Below are positions 44,105-52,684 of a stretch of DNA of 64,000 bases, one piece after another. Each line of letters begins with the position of its first letter. Positions within the stretch are counted from its first letter, which is position 1. The stretch is from Rhodococcus sp. IEGM 1379 (GTDB taxonomy: Bacteria; Actinomycetota; Actinomycetes; Mycobacteriales; Mycobacteriaceae). A program made the position numbers and the translations under genes. Location: the NCBI RefSeq assembly GCF_030056815.1, contig NZ_JASHKR010000003.1:62001-126000 (forward strand), written 5' to 3'. The notes under the pieces were generated by a model, which saw nothing but the letters and a program-made list of their open reading frames with translations, did no database searches and was not told the DNA's origin.

Positions 44105-44980
44105 TTACGCGAATGTCTTCATTTCCGTTGCCAACTCTTCGAGCGTCCAGCGCGCATCCTTGACGATGCTCTTGCCGTACGACCAACCGAGGAACTGCTT
44201 GATCTCGCCGCCCTTGGCGTAGAAGACCGAGCCGGTGGTGTCGCAGTCGGCGGTGAGCAGGTGAGCGACCACTGGAGACACGTTGCCCGGGTGGTAGACG
44301 TCGAAATCGTTCGGATCCGCCGGGACCGCCACCATCTCGGCGATTCCGGGAACGTTCTCTGTCATCCGAGTGCGTGCGACCGGGGTAATGGCATTAACGC
44401 GCACTCCGTAGCGGCCGATTTCCTGCGCCAAAATCACAGTGAGCGCCGCAATCCCAGCTTTGGCGGCGCCGTAGTTACTCTGGCCGACTGCACCGAGAAG
44501 CCCCGACGTGGACGAGACGTTCACGATGGATGCTGCCACGGCGTCGCCGGCTTTGGAACGATCACGCCAGTGCGCGCCGAACACGCGGCAGGGAGCAAAC
44601 GTCGCGCGAAGCTGACCCGCGATCACGGTGTCCCATTCTTCTTCACTCATGTTCACGAACATCCGGTCGCGGAGAACACCCGCATTGTTGACCAGTCCGT
44701 GAACTGCGCCGAAGTTCCCTACTGCCAGATCGAGAAGCGCCTGAGCTCCCGCAACAGTGGTGACGTCCGCAGTACTCGCGATTGCGCTGCCACCGAGAGC
44801 TGTGATCTCGGCAGCGACGGCTGAGGCCAAGGCGTCATCCGTTCCCGAACCGTCGGCGGCGGCACCGGTGTCGTTGACTACGACGTGCGCGCCTTCCGCG
44901 GCAGCCAGGAGCGCGTGTTCGCGGCCGATTCCACGGCCGGCTCCGGTGACGACAACAACACGACCTTCAAGTTGATTCAT
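44105..44980 (-). CDS. SDR, MFE-2-type 3-hydroxyacyl-CoA dehydrogenase
   Basis: The 291-residue SDR looks like the dehydrogenase unit of multifunctional enzyme type 2: TGAGRGIGREHALLAAAEGAHVVVND, LVNNAGVLRDRMFVNMSEEEWD, NVSSTSGLLGAVGQSNYGAAK (catalytic Ser, Tyr, Lys) and a C-terminal extension (FYAKGGEIKQFLGWS) peculiar to MFE-2-like proteins. It should oxidise the 3-hydroxyacyl-CoA made by the paired hydratase encoded next. It is the first gene of the six-gene minus-strand operon. A degenerate operator half-site lies upstream at 45002. Confidence 0.87.
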   Translation of the reverse strand: MNQLEGRVVVVTGAGRGIGREHALLAAAEGAHVVVNDTGAAADGSGTDDALASAVAAEITALGGSAIASTADVTTVAGAQALLDLAVGNFGAVHGLVNNAGVLRDRMFVNMSEEEWDTVIAGQLRATFAPCRVFGAHWRDRSKAGDAVAASIVNVSSTSGLLGAVGQSNYGAAKAGIAALTVILAQEIGRYGVRVNAITPVARTRMTENVPGIAEMVAVPADPNDFDVYHPGNVSPVVAHLLTADCDTTGSVFYAKGGEIKQFLGWSYGKSIVKDARWTLEELATEMKTFA

Positions 44981-45001
44981 CCAAGTCCCTTTCGAATACG
45001 T

Positions 45002-45019
45002 GTATCAAACATGTCAAGC
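45002..45019. promoter_or_regulatory. Degenerate KstR2-like operator, site 2
   Basis: GTATCAAACATGTCAAGC keeps the first 11 bases of the reverse-complement consensus (GTATCAAACAT) and then diverges. It lies 22 bp before the SDR start and overlaps the end of the IpdC-like gene. Lower confidence because one arm is lost. Confidence 0.4.
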
Positions 45020-46087
45020 AGAGAGTCGAACGAGAACCGAATTTGCCTCGGCCACAATTCTGTTGATCAATTCGCTACAGCTGGGCACGTCCTCGATCAG
45101 CCCGACTACCTGTCCTGTTGCCATGACGCCGACATCGACGCGGCCGTCCACCAGTGCGGACCGATACAGCATCGGAGCGTTGGCGGCCATCACCACCTGA
45201 CTCCAGCCCAGTTCGTGGCTCTTCTTCATCGCGAGACCCTCACGGATCATGTCGCGCCACGGTGTGCCGGAGAGCTTCTGGAACGCCAGGGCGTTACGTC
45301 CCGCACGGATCATCCTCCCCGGGCCCGTTGTGGACTCCAGTTGATCGATTGTCCCCGCACGCAGAACACGTTGCGGCACACCGTCGATCTCGAGTGTGAC
45401 AACCGTGTCGTTGACTGACTTCGACAGGTAGACGTCCTTGACCTGCTTCGCTACCGGGGAATCGCTTGTCATCATGAATCGTGTGCCCATCGCGATTCCG
45501 GCGGCGCCGTAGGACAGTGCGGAAACCAACCCGCGGCCGTCGAAGTAACCACCGGCCGCGATCACCGGGATGTCCACGGCGTCGACTACCTGAGGCAAAA
45601 GCAATGAGGTCGGTACAGCACCGGTGTGGCCGCCGCCCTCACCGCCCTGAACGATAACCGCATCAACGCCCCACGAAGCAACTTTTTCCGCGTGACGGCG
45701 TGCCCCGATCGACGGAACGACCACCAATCCGGCGTCTTTCAGTCGGCCGATGAGTGCCTGCTTTGGCGCCAGAGCGAACGATGCAACCTTGACACCGGAT
45801 CGGATCAGCAGATCGATTCGCTTGTCGATGTCTGCCTGATCTGCTCTCAGGTTTACGCCGAATGGATTATCCGTCTGGGCTTGAACTTCCGCGATCGCCG
45901 CAGCGAGTTCCTCGTAGGTCAACATTCCACCGGCGATAATGCCGAGTCCGCCGGCTGCCGCTGTGGCAGCGGTCAGTGTCGAGTTGGAGACGTAGCCCAT
46001 TCCGGTCTGCACGATCGGGTATTTGATCCCGAAGAGGTCGCAGGCCCGCGTGTGAAGTGCCTGGTGGTCTGCAGCAATGTCAGTCAT
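45014..46087 (-). CDS. IpdC-like flavin reductase (nitronate monooxygenase fold)
   Basis: The 357-residue FMN TIM-barrel protein belongs to the 2-nitropropane dioxygenase/FabK superfamily: IKYPIVQTGMGYVSNSTLTAAT, QGGEGGGHTG, IPVIAAGGYFDGRGLVSALSYGAAGIAMGTRF. In steroid catabolism IpdC is an NAD(P)H-dependent flavin reductase encoded beside IpdA and IpdB, and the order here is the same. The ATG at 46087 overlaps the IpdB-like stop by four bases. It is the last gene of the ipdABC-like operon. Without that context it would be annotated only as a nitronate monooxygenase, and its own substrate is unknown. Confidence 0.84.
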   Translation of the reverse strand: MTDIAADHQALHTRACDLFGIKYPIVQTGMGYVSNSTLTAATAAAGGLGIIAGGMLTYEELAAAIAEVQAQTDNPFGVNLRADQADIDKRIDLLIRSGVKVASFALAPKQALIGRLKDAGLVVVPSIGARRHAEKVASWGVDAVIVQGGEGGGHTGAVPTSLLLPQVVDAVDIPVIAAGGYFDGRGLVSALSYGAAGIAMGTRFMMTSDSPVAKQVKDVYLSKSVNDTVVTLEIDGVPQRVLRAGTIDQLESTTGPGRMIRAGRNALAFQKLSGTPWRDMIREGLAMKKSHELGWSQVVMAANAPMLYRSALVDGRVDVGVMATGQVVGLIEDVPSCSELINRIVAEANSVLVRLSA

Positions 46088-46860
46088 GCCGAAACCTCCT
46101 TGTTGCGCAGCCCCTTGGGATCGATGACGTCCCGAATGAGCTGTAGCTCTTCGGCGCTCGGAAGCCGGGTCTGTGGAACCGACTCGGGAATCTCGAGATC
46201 GAATCCGGTTGCTGCCACCACGTCGTCGACGCTGACCCCCGGATGCACCGACACGAGTCGAAGTCGACCTGAGTCTGCGTAATCGAGCACCGCCAAGTTT
46301 GTTACGACGTGGCGCAGATCGTGGTGCTTGCTTGCAGCCGGACCTGCCTTGGCCGCGTTGTCGTTACCGACTCCCGAGACCATGTCTACGCGTGGCACGA
46401 ACACTCGGGTGCTGTGTGCGGGAACCCAGTAGCTGGTGGGGTGGTACACACTGTTTCCCGGTGCACCACGCACGCCCAGAAGCTGCACCTTGGGCGCCGC
46501 GTGATCACCGATCGCCGAGATATTGCTGTTGCCGTAGACGTCGAGCTGGGTGGGGATCATCATGATGTGACGCTTGCCGTTCCACACCAGATTGAAGATC
46601 GCGCTGAACGGCATCCACGCTTCGATCTCCCCTTCGGCCGGCCCGCCGACGGCCCAGGTGCCACGAACTCCATGTGCCTCGCCGTCGGAGATCACCAGAT
46701 CCTGTTCGAAGGTGTGTCGTGCCAAACGAACTCCGATGGCCGGAATGGTGCCGAAGGCACTCGCGATGACCTCACCGTTGCCGCGATACGCTTCGGCGCA
46801 AGCAATGACGCACACTTCGGCTCGGGTAGCAGGAGCCATGTTCACACTCGACTGGCTCAT
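46084..46860 (-). CDS. IpdB-like CoA-transferase-family hydrolase, beta subunit
   Basis: The 258-residue protein matches IpdB (M. tuberculosis Rv3552), the beta subunit of a class I CoA-transferase relative that hydrolytically opens the last steroid ring. Landmarks are TRAEVCVIACAEAYRGNGE, EAWMPFSAIFNLVWNGKRH, QLDVYGNSNISAIG, GVRGAPGNSVYHPTSYWV and the ending IRDVIDPKGLRNKEV. The start overlaps the IpdA-like stop (46857-46860) and its stop overlaps the next start, so all three are coupled. IpdAB hydrolyses a C-C bond in a ring-ketone CoA ester rather than transferring CoA. Whether this pair has the same substrate is unknown, as no other steroid gene is nearby. Confidence 0.88.
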   Translation of the reverse strand: MSQSSVNMAPATRAEVCVIACAEAYRGNGEVIASAFGTIPAIGVRLARHTFEQDLVISDGEAHGVRGTWAVGGPAEGEIEAWMPFSAIFNLVWNGKRHIMMIPTQLDVYGNSNISAIGDHAAPKVQLLGVRGAPGNSVYHPTSYWVPAHSTRVFVPRVDMVSGVGNDNAAKAGPAASKHHDLRHVVTNLAVLDYADSGRLRLVSVHPGVSVDDVVAATGFDLEIPESVPQTRLPSAEELQLIRDVIDPKGLRNKEVSA

Positions 46861-47723
46861 GCCGACACCGCCTGGGAATCGCGCAGCGCGACAGCGCGTT
46901 GGTAGTCCGCTTCGCTACCGGAAAGGTACTCGCCGACAAAGGCTTTCCACTGTTGTGGATCGCGGGCGGCGGCCGCATATTCCCGCTGGAAGGATTCGTC
47001 GCGTTCGTAGTTCGGCACGCACGAGGTGAAATGTGCGCCGTTCGGTGCCTCGATCACACCGGAGACCAGCAGACGGGCGATCCGCAGCGTCGACGGATGA
47101 GCATCGGCTGTCAAGGCCTTGGTGGGCACGATTTCCTCGCACGACACATAGGCATCCTCGGCTGCCATGCAGAACAGATCGTCGAAATACAGATCAGGGC
47201 CCAAGAATTGGGCATTGCCATGCATGTCTGCACGGTTCATGTGCACCAGTGCCGCATCGAGATTCAAGGCGGGCATCGCTGCAAAAATCTCGTCTCCGTA
47301 CGGGTCGGATACGGTACGCATATCGGGGTTGACCGTCATGACGTCCGATCCCAGTCCAGCTCGGGTCGGCAAGAAGGGCATCCGGATACCGGCAGCGTAC
47401 AGACCCCACTGCAACATTCCCTCGTCGTACTCTGCCACCTCTACCGCACCCGCCTGCCGGATGGCCCGGAAGTGCGGATCGAGCGCGATCGAGTCCAACG
47501 AAACGAACCCGAAAATCACCTTCTTGACTTTCCCTGCTGCACAGAGCAATCCGACGTCCGGACCACCGTAGGACACGATGGTCAGATCCTTCAGGTCGGA
47601 TCGAAGAATTGCACGCACGAGGGACATCGGCTTGCGCCGTGACCCCCAACCACCGATACCGATCGTCATACCGGACCTCAGGCGACGTACGACATCGTCC
47701 TCGGTCATCGTCTTGTCACTCAA
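46857..47723 (-). CDS. IpdA-like CoA-transferase-family hydrolase, alpha subunit
   Basis: The 288-residue protein matches IpdA (Rv3551): LRSGMTIGIGGWGSRRKPM at the N-terminus, SYGGPDVGLLCAAGKVKKV, FGFVSLDS, and YLSGSEADYQRAV near the C-terminus. The acidic EYDEGML stretch (Glu near 101) lies where I believe IpdA enzymes keep their catalytic glutamate. I use the TTG at 47723, which aligns with Rv3551 and is 8 bp from AAAGGG; a GTG at 47732 is an alternative. It heads an operon with the IpdB- and IpdC-like genes, with an operator at 47777. Family members hydrolyse ring-ketone CoA esters. Confidence 0.88.
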   Translation of the reverse strand: MSDKTMTEDDVVRRLRSGMTIGIGGWGSRRKPMSLVRAILRSDLKDLTIVSYGGPDVGLLCAAGKVKKVIFGFVSLDSIALDPHFRAIRQAGAVEVAEYDEGMLQWGLYAAGIRMPFLPTRAGLGSDVMTVNPDMRTVSDPYGDEIFAAMPALNLDAALVHMNRADMHGNAQFLGPDLYFDDLFCMAAEDAYVSCEEIVPTKALTADAHPSTLRIARLLVSGVIEAPNGAHFTSCVPNYERDESFQREYAAAARDPQQWKAFVGEYLSGSEADYQRAVALRDSQAVSA

Positions 47724-47776
47724 TGGGTCCACCCTTTCGAATTCGGGGAAACGTTGCTCTGCCGCGTCTCAGTCGC

Positions 47777-47794
47777 GTAGCAAACGTTTGATTC
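47777..47794. promoter_or_regulatory. KstR2-like operator, site 3 (ipdABC-like operon)
   Basis: GTAGCAAACGTTTGATTC matches the consensus in 16 of 18 positions and lies 54 bp before the IpdA-like start. The CAAACGTTTG core is a perfect 10-bp palindrome. Confidence 0.7.
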
Positions 47795-47800
47795 ACATCA

Positions 47801-48655
47801 TCATGCTTTCATCTCCGCGTCAACCGCCAACTGCGCGGTGAGCCAGGAATACGCTCGCCCGAGCGCACTCTCCGGCCCTTCCTCCTCAATCGCAGGACCG
47901 AGAATCTCCAGCTCAACGGCACCGCGGTAGCCGAGACCGAGCACTTCACGCAACAATCGATCCATCGGAAGATCTCCGTCGCCTGGTACCCACCGATTGG
48001 GAACCGAGAGCGTTCCTACCCGAAAATCACTTACCTGCACGATCTGCACCCGTCCGAGTTCGCGGCGCAAAGTACCGAGCAGATCCGACTCTTGGAATGC
48101 GCAGTAGAGATCGACGACCATTCCGATGTCCAGGCGCCGTGCGATAACCGCAGCATCGCGAACTGTATGAACGAAACTCAGATCCGAACGCATCTGCATC
48201 GTGTTCTCCAGGGATAGCCGAACCCCCAACTGTTTGGCCCGCTCGGCCACCGGCGACACACGATCGATCAGTCGATCTGCCGCATCTTCCCAGCTGTGAC
48301 GTCCGGACGGCCCCGTTGTGAACAGCACCGTCGGTGCTCCCAGACCTGCCGCGCCGACAACTGCTGCGTCGAGTGCCGCAATCTCGCTCTCCCAGGCAGT
48401 TCCATCGTCCGGATCGGCTGTGATTCCGTGCGCGATACAGGCGACCGCGACGCCGAACTCACGGGCCAGCGATACGGTTTCCGGCCAACCGGTTCGAACC
48501 GCTTTGTACGCGGACAAAGTCACCGTGGAAATTCCGACGCGCCGACAGAGCGCCAACTCGTCACGCAATGCCCAACTTGCGGTCGTAATCAGGCTGACGG
48601 AAGGAAACGGGCCTCGCACCGGGTCCATCTGGCGGGATATGTCATTGTGATCCAT
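47801..48655 (-). CDS. Sugar-phosphate isomerase/epimerase-like TIM-barrel protein
   Basis: The 284-residue protein belongs to the xylose-isomerase-like/AP endonuclease 2 TIM-barrel group: TVTLSAYKAVRTGWPETVSLA, GVRLSLENTMQM (Glu metal ligand), MVVDLYCAFQESD, VQVSDFRVG and GYRGAVELEILGP. Members isomerise or epimerise sugars and sugar-like acids with a divalent metal. AGGAGC precedes the ATG at 48655. It is divergent from the arylsulfatase at 48776 with a shared operator between. Its stop is 69 bp from the IpdA-like GTG, so it may also be read through into that operon. The role in the pathway is not clear. Confidence 0.75.
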   Translation of the reverse strand: MDHNDISRQMDPVRGPFPSVSLITTASWALRDELALCRRVGISTVTLSAYKAVRTGWPETVSLAREFGVAVACIAHGITADPDDGTAWESEIAALDAAVVGAAGLGAPTVLFTTGPSGRHSWEDAADRLIDRVSPVAERAKQLGVRLSLENTMQMRSDLSFVHTVRDAAVIARRLDIGMVVDLYCAFQESDLLGTLRRELGRVQIVQVSDFRVGTLSVPNRWVPGDGDLPMDRLLREVLGLGYRGAVELEILGPAIEEEGPESALGRAYSWLTAQLAVDAEMKA

Positions 48656-48717
48656 AGTCGCTCCTGCTTTCCTCGATTAACCGTGAAACACACCGTAATC
48701 CCAATGTGGAACATTGC

Positions 48718-48735
48718 GTAGCAAATGCTTGATAC
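48718..48735. promoter_or_regulatory. KstR2-like operator, site 4 (isomerase/sulfatase)
   Basis: GTAGCAAATGCTTGATAC differs from the sites at 37514 and 54461 at one base. It lies in the gap between the divergent isomerase and sulfatase genes and can control both. Confidence 0.72.
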
Positions 48736-48775
48736 GGTGCGTACGGCCTTCAGAATCCATTCCAGGAGTGCACAT

Positions 48776-51025
48776 ATGAACGTCGATACCTGCACGAGCA
48801 CCTCGGGTTCACAGCGCCGCGAACCCAGCGAATCCGATGCACCGAAATGGCCGGTTCCCGTGTCGGCGCCCGCAAGCGCGCCGAATGTTCTCGTGATCAT
48901 GACCGATGACGTCGGTTACGGGGCAAGCAGCACTTTCGGTGGACCGATTCCCACTCCGGCGCTCGACGGACTCGCCGAAACCGGTCTGCGTTACACGCAG
49001 TTTCATACAACTGCGATGTGTTCTCCGACCCGCGCGGCACTCATGACCGGTCGCAACCACCACAAGGTCGGTGCAGGGCGCGTCACCGAGATGGCACTTG
49101 CCTACGACGGATACACCAGTATCATCCCCGACAGCGCTGCCACGGTTGCCGAAATGCTGCGGTGCAACGGATATTCCACCGCACAGTTCGGTAAGTACCA
49201 CAATGTCCCCGTGTACGAGACCGGGCCGGCCGGACCGTTCGACCATTGGCCCACAAACATGGGATTCCAACATTTCTACGGCTACCTCGGCGGCAGCACC
49301 GACAATTGGGCCCCGGCACTGTACGAGGGCACCAGTCCGGTGGAACCACCTACGGACGATGCCACCTACCACCTCGAAAATGACCTGGCAAACAAGGCAA
49401 TTACCTGGATTCGTCGACAGAAGTCGGCTGCACCGAACAAGCCCGTCTACATCCAGTACAGCAATGCCGCTACCCACGCACCGCACCACGCACCGCGGGA
49501 TTGGATCGACCGATTCCGCGGTCAGTTCGATCAGGGCTGGGATGCCATACGCGAGGAAACGATCGCTCGACAGAAGCAACTCGGTGTTATACCCGCAGAC
49601 ACCGAACTGACCGAACGCCCCGAACAGATCGCATCGTGGGACTCCCTCACCGCCGACCATCAAAAAGTGGCGGCCCGCATGATGGAGGTCTACGCTGGCG
49701 CTCTCGCTTACGCCGACTCCCAGATAGGCCGTGTACTCGAAGAATTGGAACGCATCGGTGAACTCGACAACACGCTGGTCTTCTACATCCAGGGCGACAA
49801 CGGAGCCAGTCCCGAAGGTGGAGCCAACGGCTCTCTCAACGAGATGAGTTACGTCAACCGTATGGAAGACAGCATCGAATCACTCCTCGAGCACCTCGAC
49901 GAACTCGGCGGCCCGCTGCACTACAACCACTTTCCGGCCGGTTGGGCACACGCGACGGATACCCCGTTCAAGTGGTTCAAGATGGTCGCGTCGCATTTCG
50001 GGGGCACGCGCAACGGAATGGTGCTCTCGCACGCTGCGCGTATCACGGACGCCGGCGGGATCCGCACGCAATTCCATCACGTCATCGACGTCGTTCCCAC
50101 TATCCTCGAGGTCATCGGAATAGAAGCGCCCAAACAGATTCGGGGCGCAGAACAGATGCCGCTGTGCGGAGTCCCAATGGCCTACACCTTCGATGACCCG
50201 GCTGCACCTTCGACCCGAACGACACAATATTTCGAATTGATGGGCAACCTCGCAATCTATTCCGAAGGGTGGGTTGCCGCTACTACGCCCCGGGAAATGC
50301 CGTGGGAATTCGCCACCGGCGCAGACTCTCTCGACGATGTGAACTGGGAGTTGTATCACGTCGAGAACGACTACAGCCAGTCCGACGATCTGTCGGCGCA
50401 GTACCCCGACAAACTCGGCGCGCTGGTCGATCTGTTCTGGGAAGAGGCCGAAGCCAACCAGGTTCTTCCCGTTATCGTCAAGGCACTCAATCCTGGACCA
50501 CCCAAACCCAATCCGACTTTCGGCCTGGCCACATTCGTCTACTACGACGGGGTGACGCGAGTGACCCCTGGTAGTGCGCCCGATGTCACCAACAAGCCGT
50601 TCAGCATTACCGCGGACGTAGTGTTGACTTCGAACCACGCAGACGGCATGCTCCTCTCCCAAGGTGGTCGATTCGGTGGCCATGCTCTGTATTTGGCAAA
50701 CGGTGTCCTTACCTATCACTACAACCTTTTGGGCCGCGAGCGCTCCACGGTCACTTCCGAATTCGCTCTTCCTGCCGGACGGCACCAACTCGTGGCCGTG
50801 GTCGACATCGACCCCACGCAGCGCGGCGGATCCGCAGCGGTCACCCTGCTCTGCGATGACGAGAAGGTCGGATCCGGAACGGTGGCGAATACCGCCCCAT
50901 TCCGCCTCAACTACATCGAAGGCCTGAGCGTCGGCCGCGACACCGGAACCCCGGTGTCCGAGCAATACCAGCTGCCGTTCGCATTCGACGGAGTACTCGA
51001 CAAAGTCACCGTCACGCTTGACTGA
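48776..51025 (+). CDS. Type I arylsulfatase (third copy)
   Basis: The 749-residue sulfatase has CSPTR at Cys82, the metal-binding MTDDVGYG near residue 42, FGKYHNVP, and SNAATHAPHH. The C-terminal beta domain (GGRFGGHALYLANGVLTYHYN) matches the copy at 21573. AGGAG precedes the ATG at 48776. It starts a plus-strand series with a binding lipoprotein, a kinase and the KstR2-like regulator, under the operator at 48718. This placement links sulfate-ester cleavage to the CoA-dependent pathway encoded around it. No signal peptide is visible, so the substrate is probably imported intact. Confidence 0.9.
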   Translation: MNVDTCTSTSGSQRREPSESDAPKWPVPVSAPASAPNVLVIMTDDVGYGASSTFGGPIPTPALDGLAETGLRYTQFHTTAMCSPTRAALMTGRNHHKVGAGRVTEMALAYDGYTSIIPDSAATVAEMLRCNGYSTAQFGKYHNVPVYETGPAGPFDHWPTNMGFQHFYGYLGGSTDNWAPALYEGTSPVEPPTDDATYHLENDLANKAITWIRRQKSAAPNKPVYIQYSNAATHAPHHAPRDWIDRFRGQFDQGWDAIREETIARQKQLGVIPADTELTERPEQIASWDSLTADHQKVAARMMEVYAGALAYADSQIGRVLEELERIGELDNTLVFYIQGDNGASPEGGANGSLNEMSYVNRMEDSIESLLEHLDELGGPLHYNHFPAGWAHATDTPFKWFKMVASHFGGTRNGMVLSHAARITDAGGIRTQFHHVIDVVPTILEVIGIEAPKQIRGAEQMPLCGVPMAYTFDDPAAPSTRTTQYFELMGNLAIYSEGWVAATTPREMPWEFATGADSLDDVNWELYHVENDYSQSDDLSAQYPDKLGALVDLFWEEAEANQVLPVIVKALNPGPPKPNPTFGLATFVYYDGVTRVTPGSAPDVTNKPFSITADVVLTSNHADGMLLSQGGRFGGHALYLANGVLTYHYNLLGRERSTVTSEFALPAGRHQLVAVVDIDPTQRGGSAAVTLLCDDEKVGSGTVANTAPFRLNYIEGLSVGRDTGTPVSEQYQLPFAFDGVLDKVTVTLD

Positions 51026-51084
51026 AAACACACGTACCGCTGATCGACAACATTCCTTCGAGCGCGATCGAAAAGAGGCAAACC

Positions 51085-52659
51085 ATGACACACACCCGGT
51101 TCGGCAAGGGAAAGCTCGTCACTGCTCTTGCCGTGGCAGCGCTGTCACTTTCCGCCTGTGGCGGAGGCGCAAGCGGTACGACGAACAGTGGAAGCACCGG
51201 CGGTGAGGTCGACCCCGCTGCAGTGATACGGATTGCCTCCGCCGGTACGTCCAACAATCTCGACCCCCAGCAACAGATGACCATCGGCGGCTGGAGTCAC
51301 CTCACTGCACTCTTCGATCGACTCATGACCGTCGACAGCAACGACAAAATTGTTCCCGGACTTGCCAAATCGTGGGAATTCAGCTCGGACGGCAAGTATC
51401 TGGAGCTGAAGCTGCGTGACGACGTCACCTTCAACGACGGAACCCGCTTCGATGCCGAGGCGGTTGCCGCCACCCTGAAACGAGGCAAAACACTCGCAGG
51501 CAGTACCTCGGCTGCGGCGCTCGCCGGCGTCATCGATATCACTGCACCTGACATGTACACCGCGCGCATCGAACTGGCGCCGGGAGCCGGTGTCGAACTA
51601 CCCGGAGTATTCACCACTCCGGTAGGCATGATGATCAGTCCCGCCGTGATCGCCGCCGGCACCGATATCCGCAACGATCCGGGACTTGCAGGTTCCGGCG
51701 CCTACGTCGTCACCAAATACGTTCCCGGAGAGTCGCTTATATTGAAGCGGTCCGATCGTCCGTACTGGGACGCGGAGGGCGGACGTCTCGGCGGCATCGA
51801 CATCACTCTTGTCCCAGACGCGTCGACGCGACTGAACGCCATCCAAACCGGAGCACTGGATCTCACGTGGGTCAGTTCGGCCAGCGAAGTGGTGCAGGCA
51901 AATACGCTTGCCGACCGCGGCGCCTTCGCTATCGACAAAGTTCCGTTCCGAAGCACCCTCGGTGTCTATCTGCGTCCGACGGGTCAGCTGGCCGATCAAG
52001 AAATACGTCAAGCGGTTGCACAGTCGATCAATCCGGATGAGATCAATGCACTGTTCTCCGGGAACTGCACACCACACAACCAGATGTTCCCGAAGACGAG
52101 CTCGGCATTCGATCCCGACTACAAGTATCCGTACGCCTTCGATCCGGAGGCGGCTAAGGCATTGGTCCAGAAGAACGGAAACACCAAGATCACGCTAACG
52201 TTCGGTGCCGGTAGCAACACCGAAAAGCCCGCCAACGTCATCCAGTCTGCCCTGTCCACTTCGGGCTTCGATGCCGAGCTCAATCCCGTTCCGCTCAACC
52301 AGCTCGAACCACGCTACATTGCCGGTGAATTCGATCAGATGGTCGCCAACTCGTTCACACCCAAAGTCGATCCTGCGGAAACCGTGAACTTCTACTTGGT
52401 CAACAACTTCAAGTTCGCTGCCGACGACCCGGAAATCCTGGGCATGATCAAGCAGGCTGCCGATCCGACGATGTCCGAGAACGACCGTGCCGAGCTGTAC
52501 CACAAGATCTCGGCGAAGACGCTGGAGAAGGCTCTGTGGGTCCCGATCTGCAACCAGACCAACGCCACGCTCTCGAGCAACAAAGTGGTCGGCGCCGACG
52601 ACGTCCCGTGGGTCAACGTCGGAATCTACGATCTTCGCCATCTTGCGATGACAAAGTAG
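51085..52659 (+). CDS. ABC transporter substrate-binding lipoprotein (family 5)
   Basis: The 524-residue protein has a lipoprotein signal peptide with the lipobox LSAC (lipid-modified Cys25) followed by a Gly/Ser/Thr linker, then an SBP_bac_5 domain of the DppA/OppA type: SWEFSSDGKYLELKLRDDVTFNDGTRFDAE is the family signature region. The C-terminus (LWVPICNQTNATLSSNKVVG) is typical. The ATG follows AAAGAGGC. It lies between the sulfatase and the ACAD11-type kinase genes. The only permease/ATPase set in the window lies at 58930-62691, so this is probably one of its two binding proteins. Family members bind peptides, but also oligosaccharides and acidic solutes. Confidence 0.88.
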   Translation: MTHTRFGKGKLVTALAVAALSLSACGGGASGTTNSGSTGGEVDPAAVIRIASAGTSNNLDPQQQMTIGGWSHLTALFDRLMTVDSNDKIVPGLAKSWEFSSDGKYLELKLRDDVTFNDGTRFDAEAVAATLKRGKTLAGSTSAAALAGVIDITAPDMYTARIELAPGAGVELPGVFTTPVGMMISPAVIAAGTDIRNDPGLAGSGAYVVTKYVPGESLILKRSDRPYWDAEGGRLGGIDITLVPDASTRLNAIQTGALDLTWVSSASEVVQANTLADRGAFAIDKVPFRSTLGVYLRPTGQLADQEIRQAVAQSINPDEINALFSGNCTPHNQMFPKTSSAFDPDYKYPYAFDPEAAKALVQKNGNTKITLTFGAGSNTEKPANVIQSALSTSGFDAELNPVPLNQLEPRYIAGEFDQMVANSFTPKVDPAETVNFYLVNNFKFAADDPEILGMIKQAADPTMSENDRAELYHKISAKTLEKALWVPICNQTNATLSSNKVVGADDVPWVNVGIYDLRHLAMTK

Positions 52660-52684
52660 GCCTACGCATGAACAAGGACCGCAC

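Noticed and set aside
45014-46087. Stand-alone nitronate monooxygenase
   Set aside because: Coupling to IpdA- and IpdB-like genes in the order of the steroid operon makes an IpdC-type role more likely, although the fold is shared.
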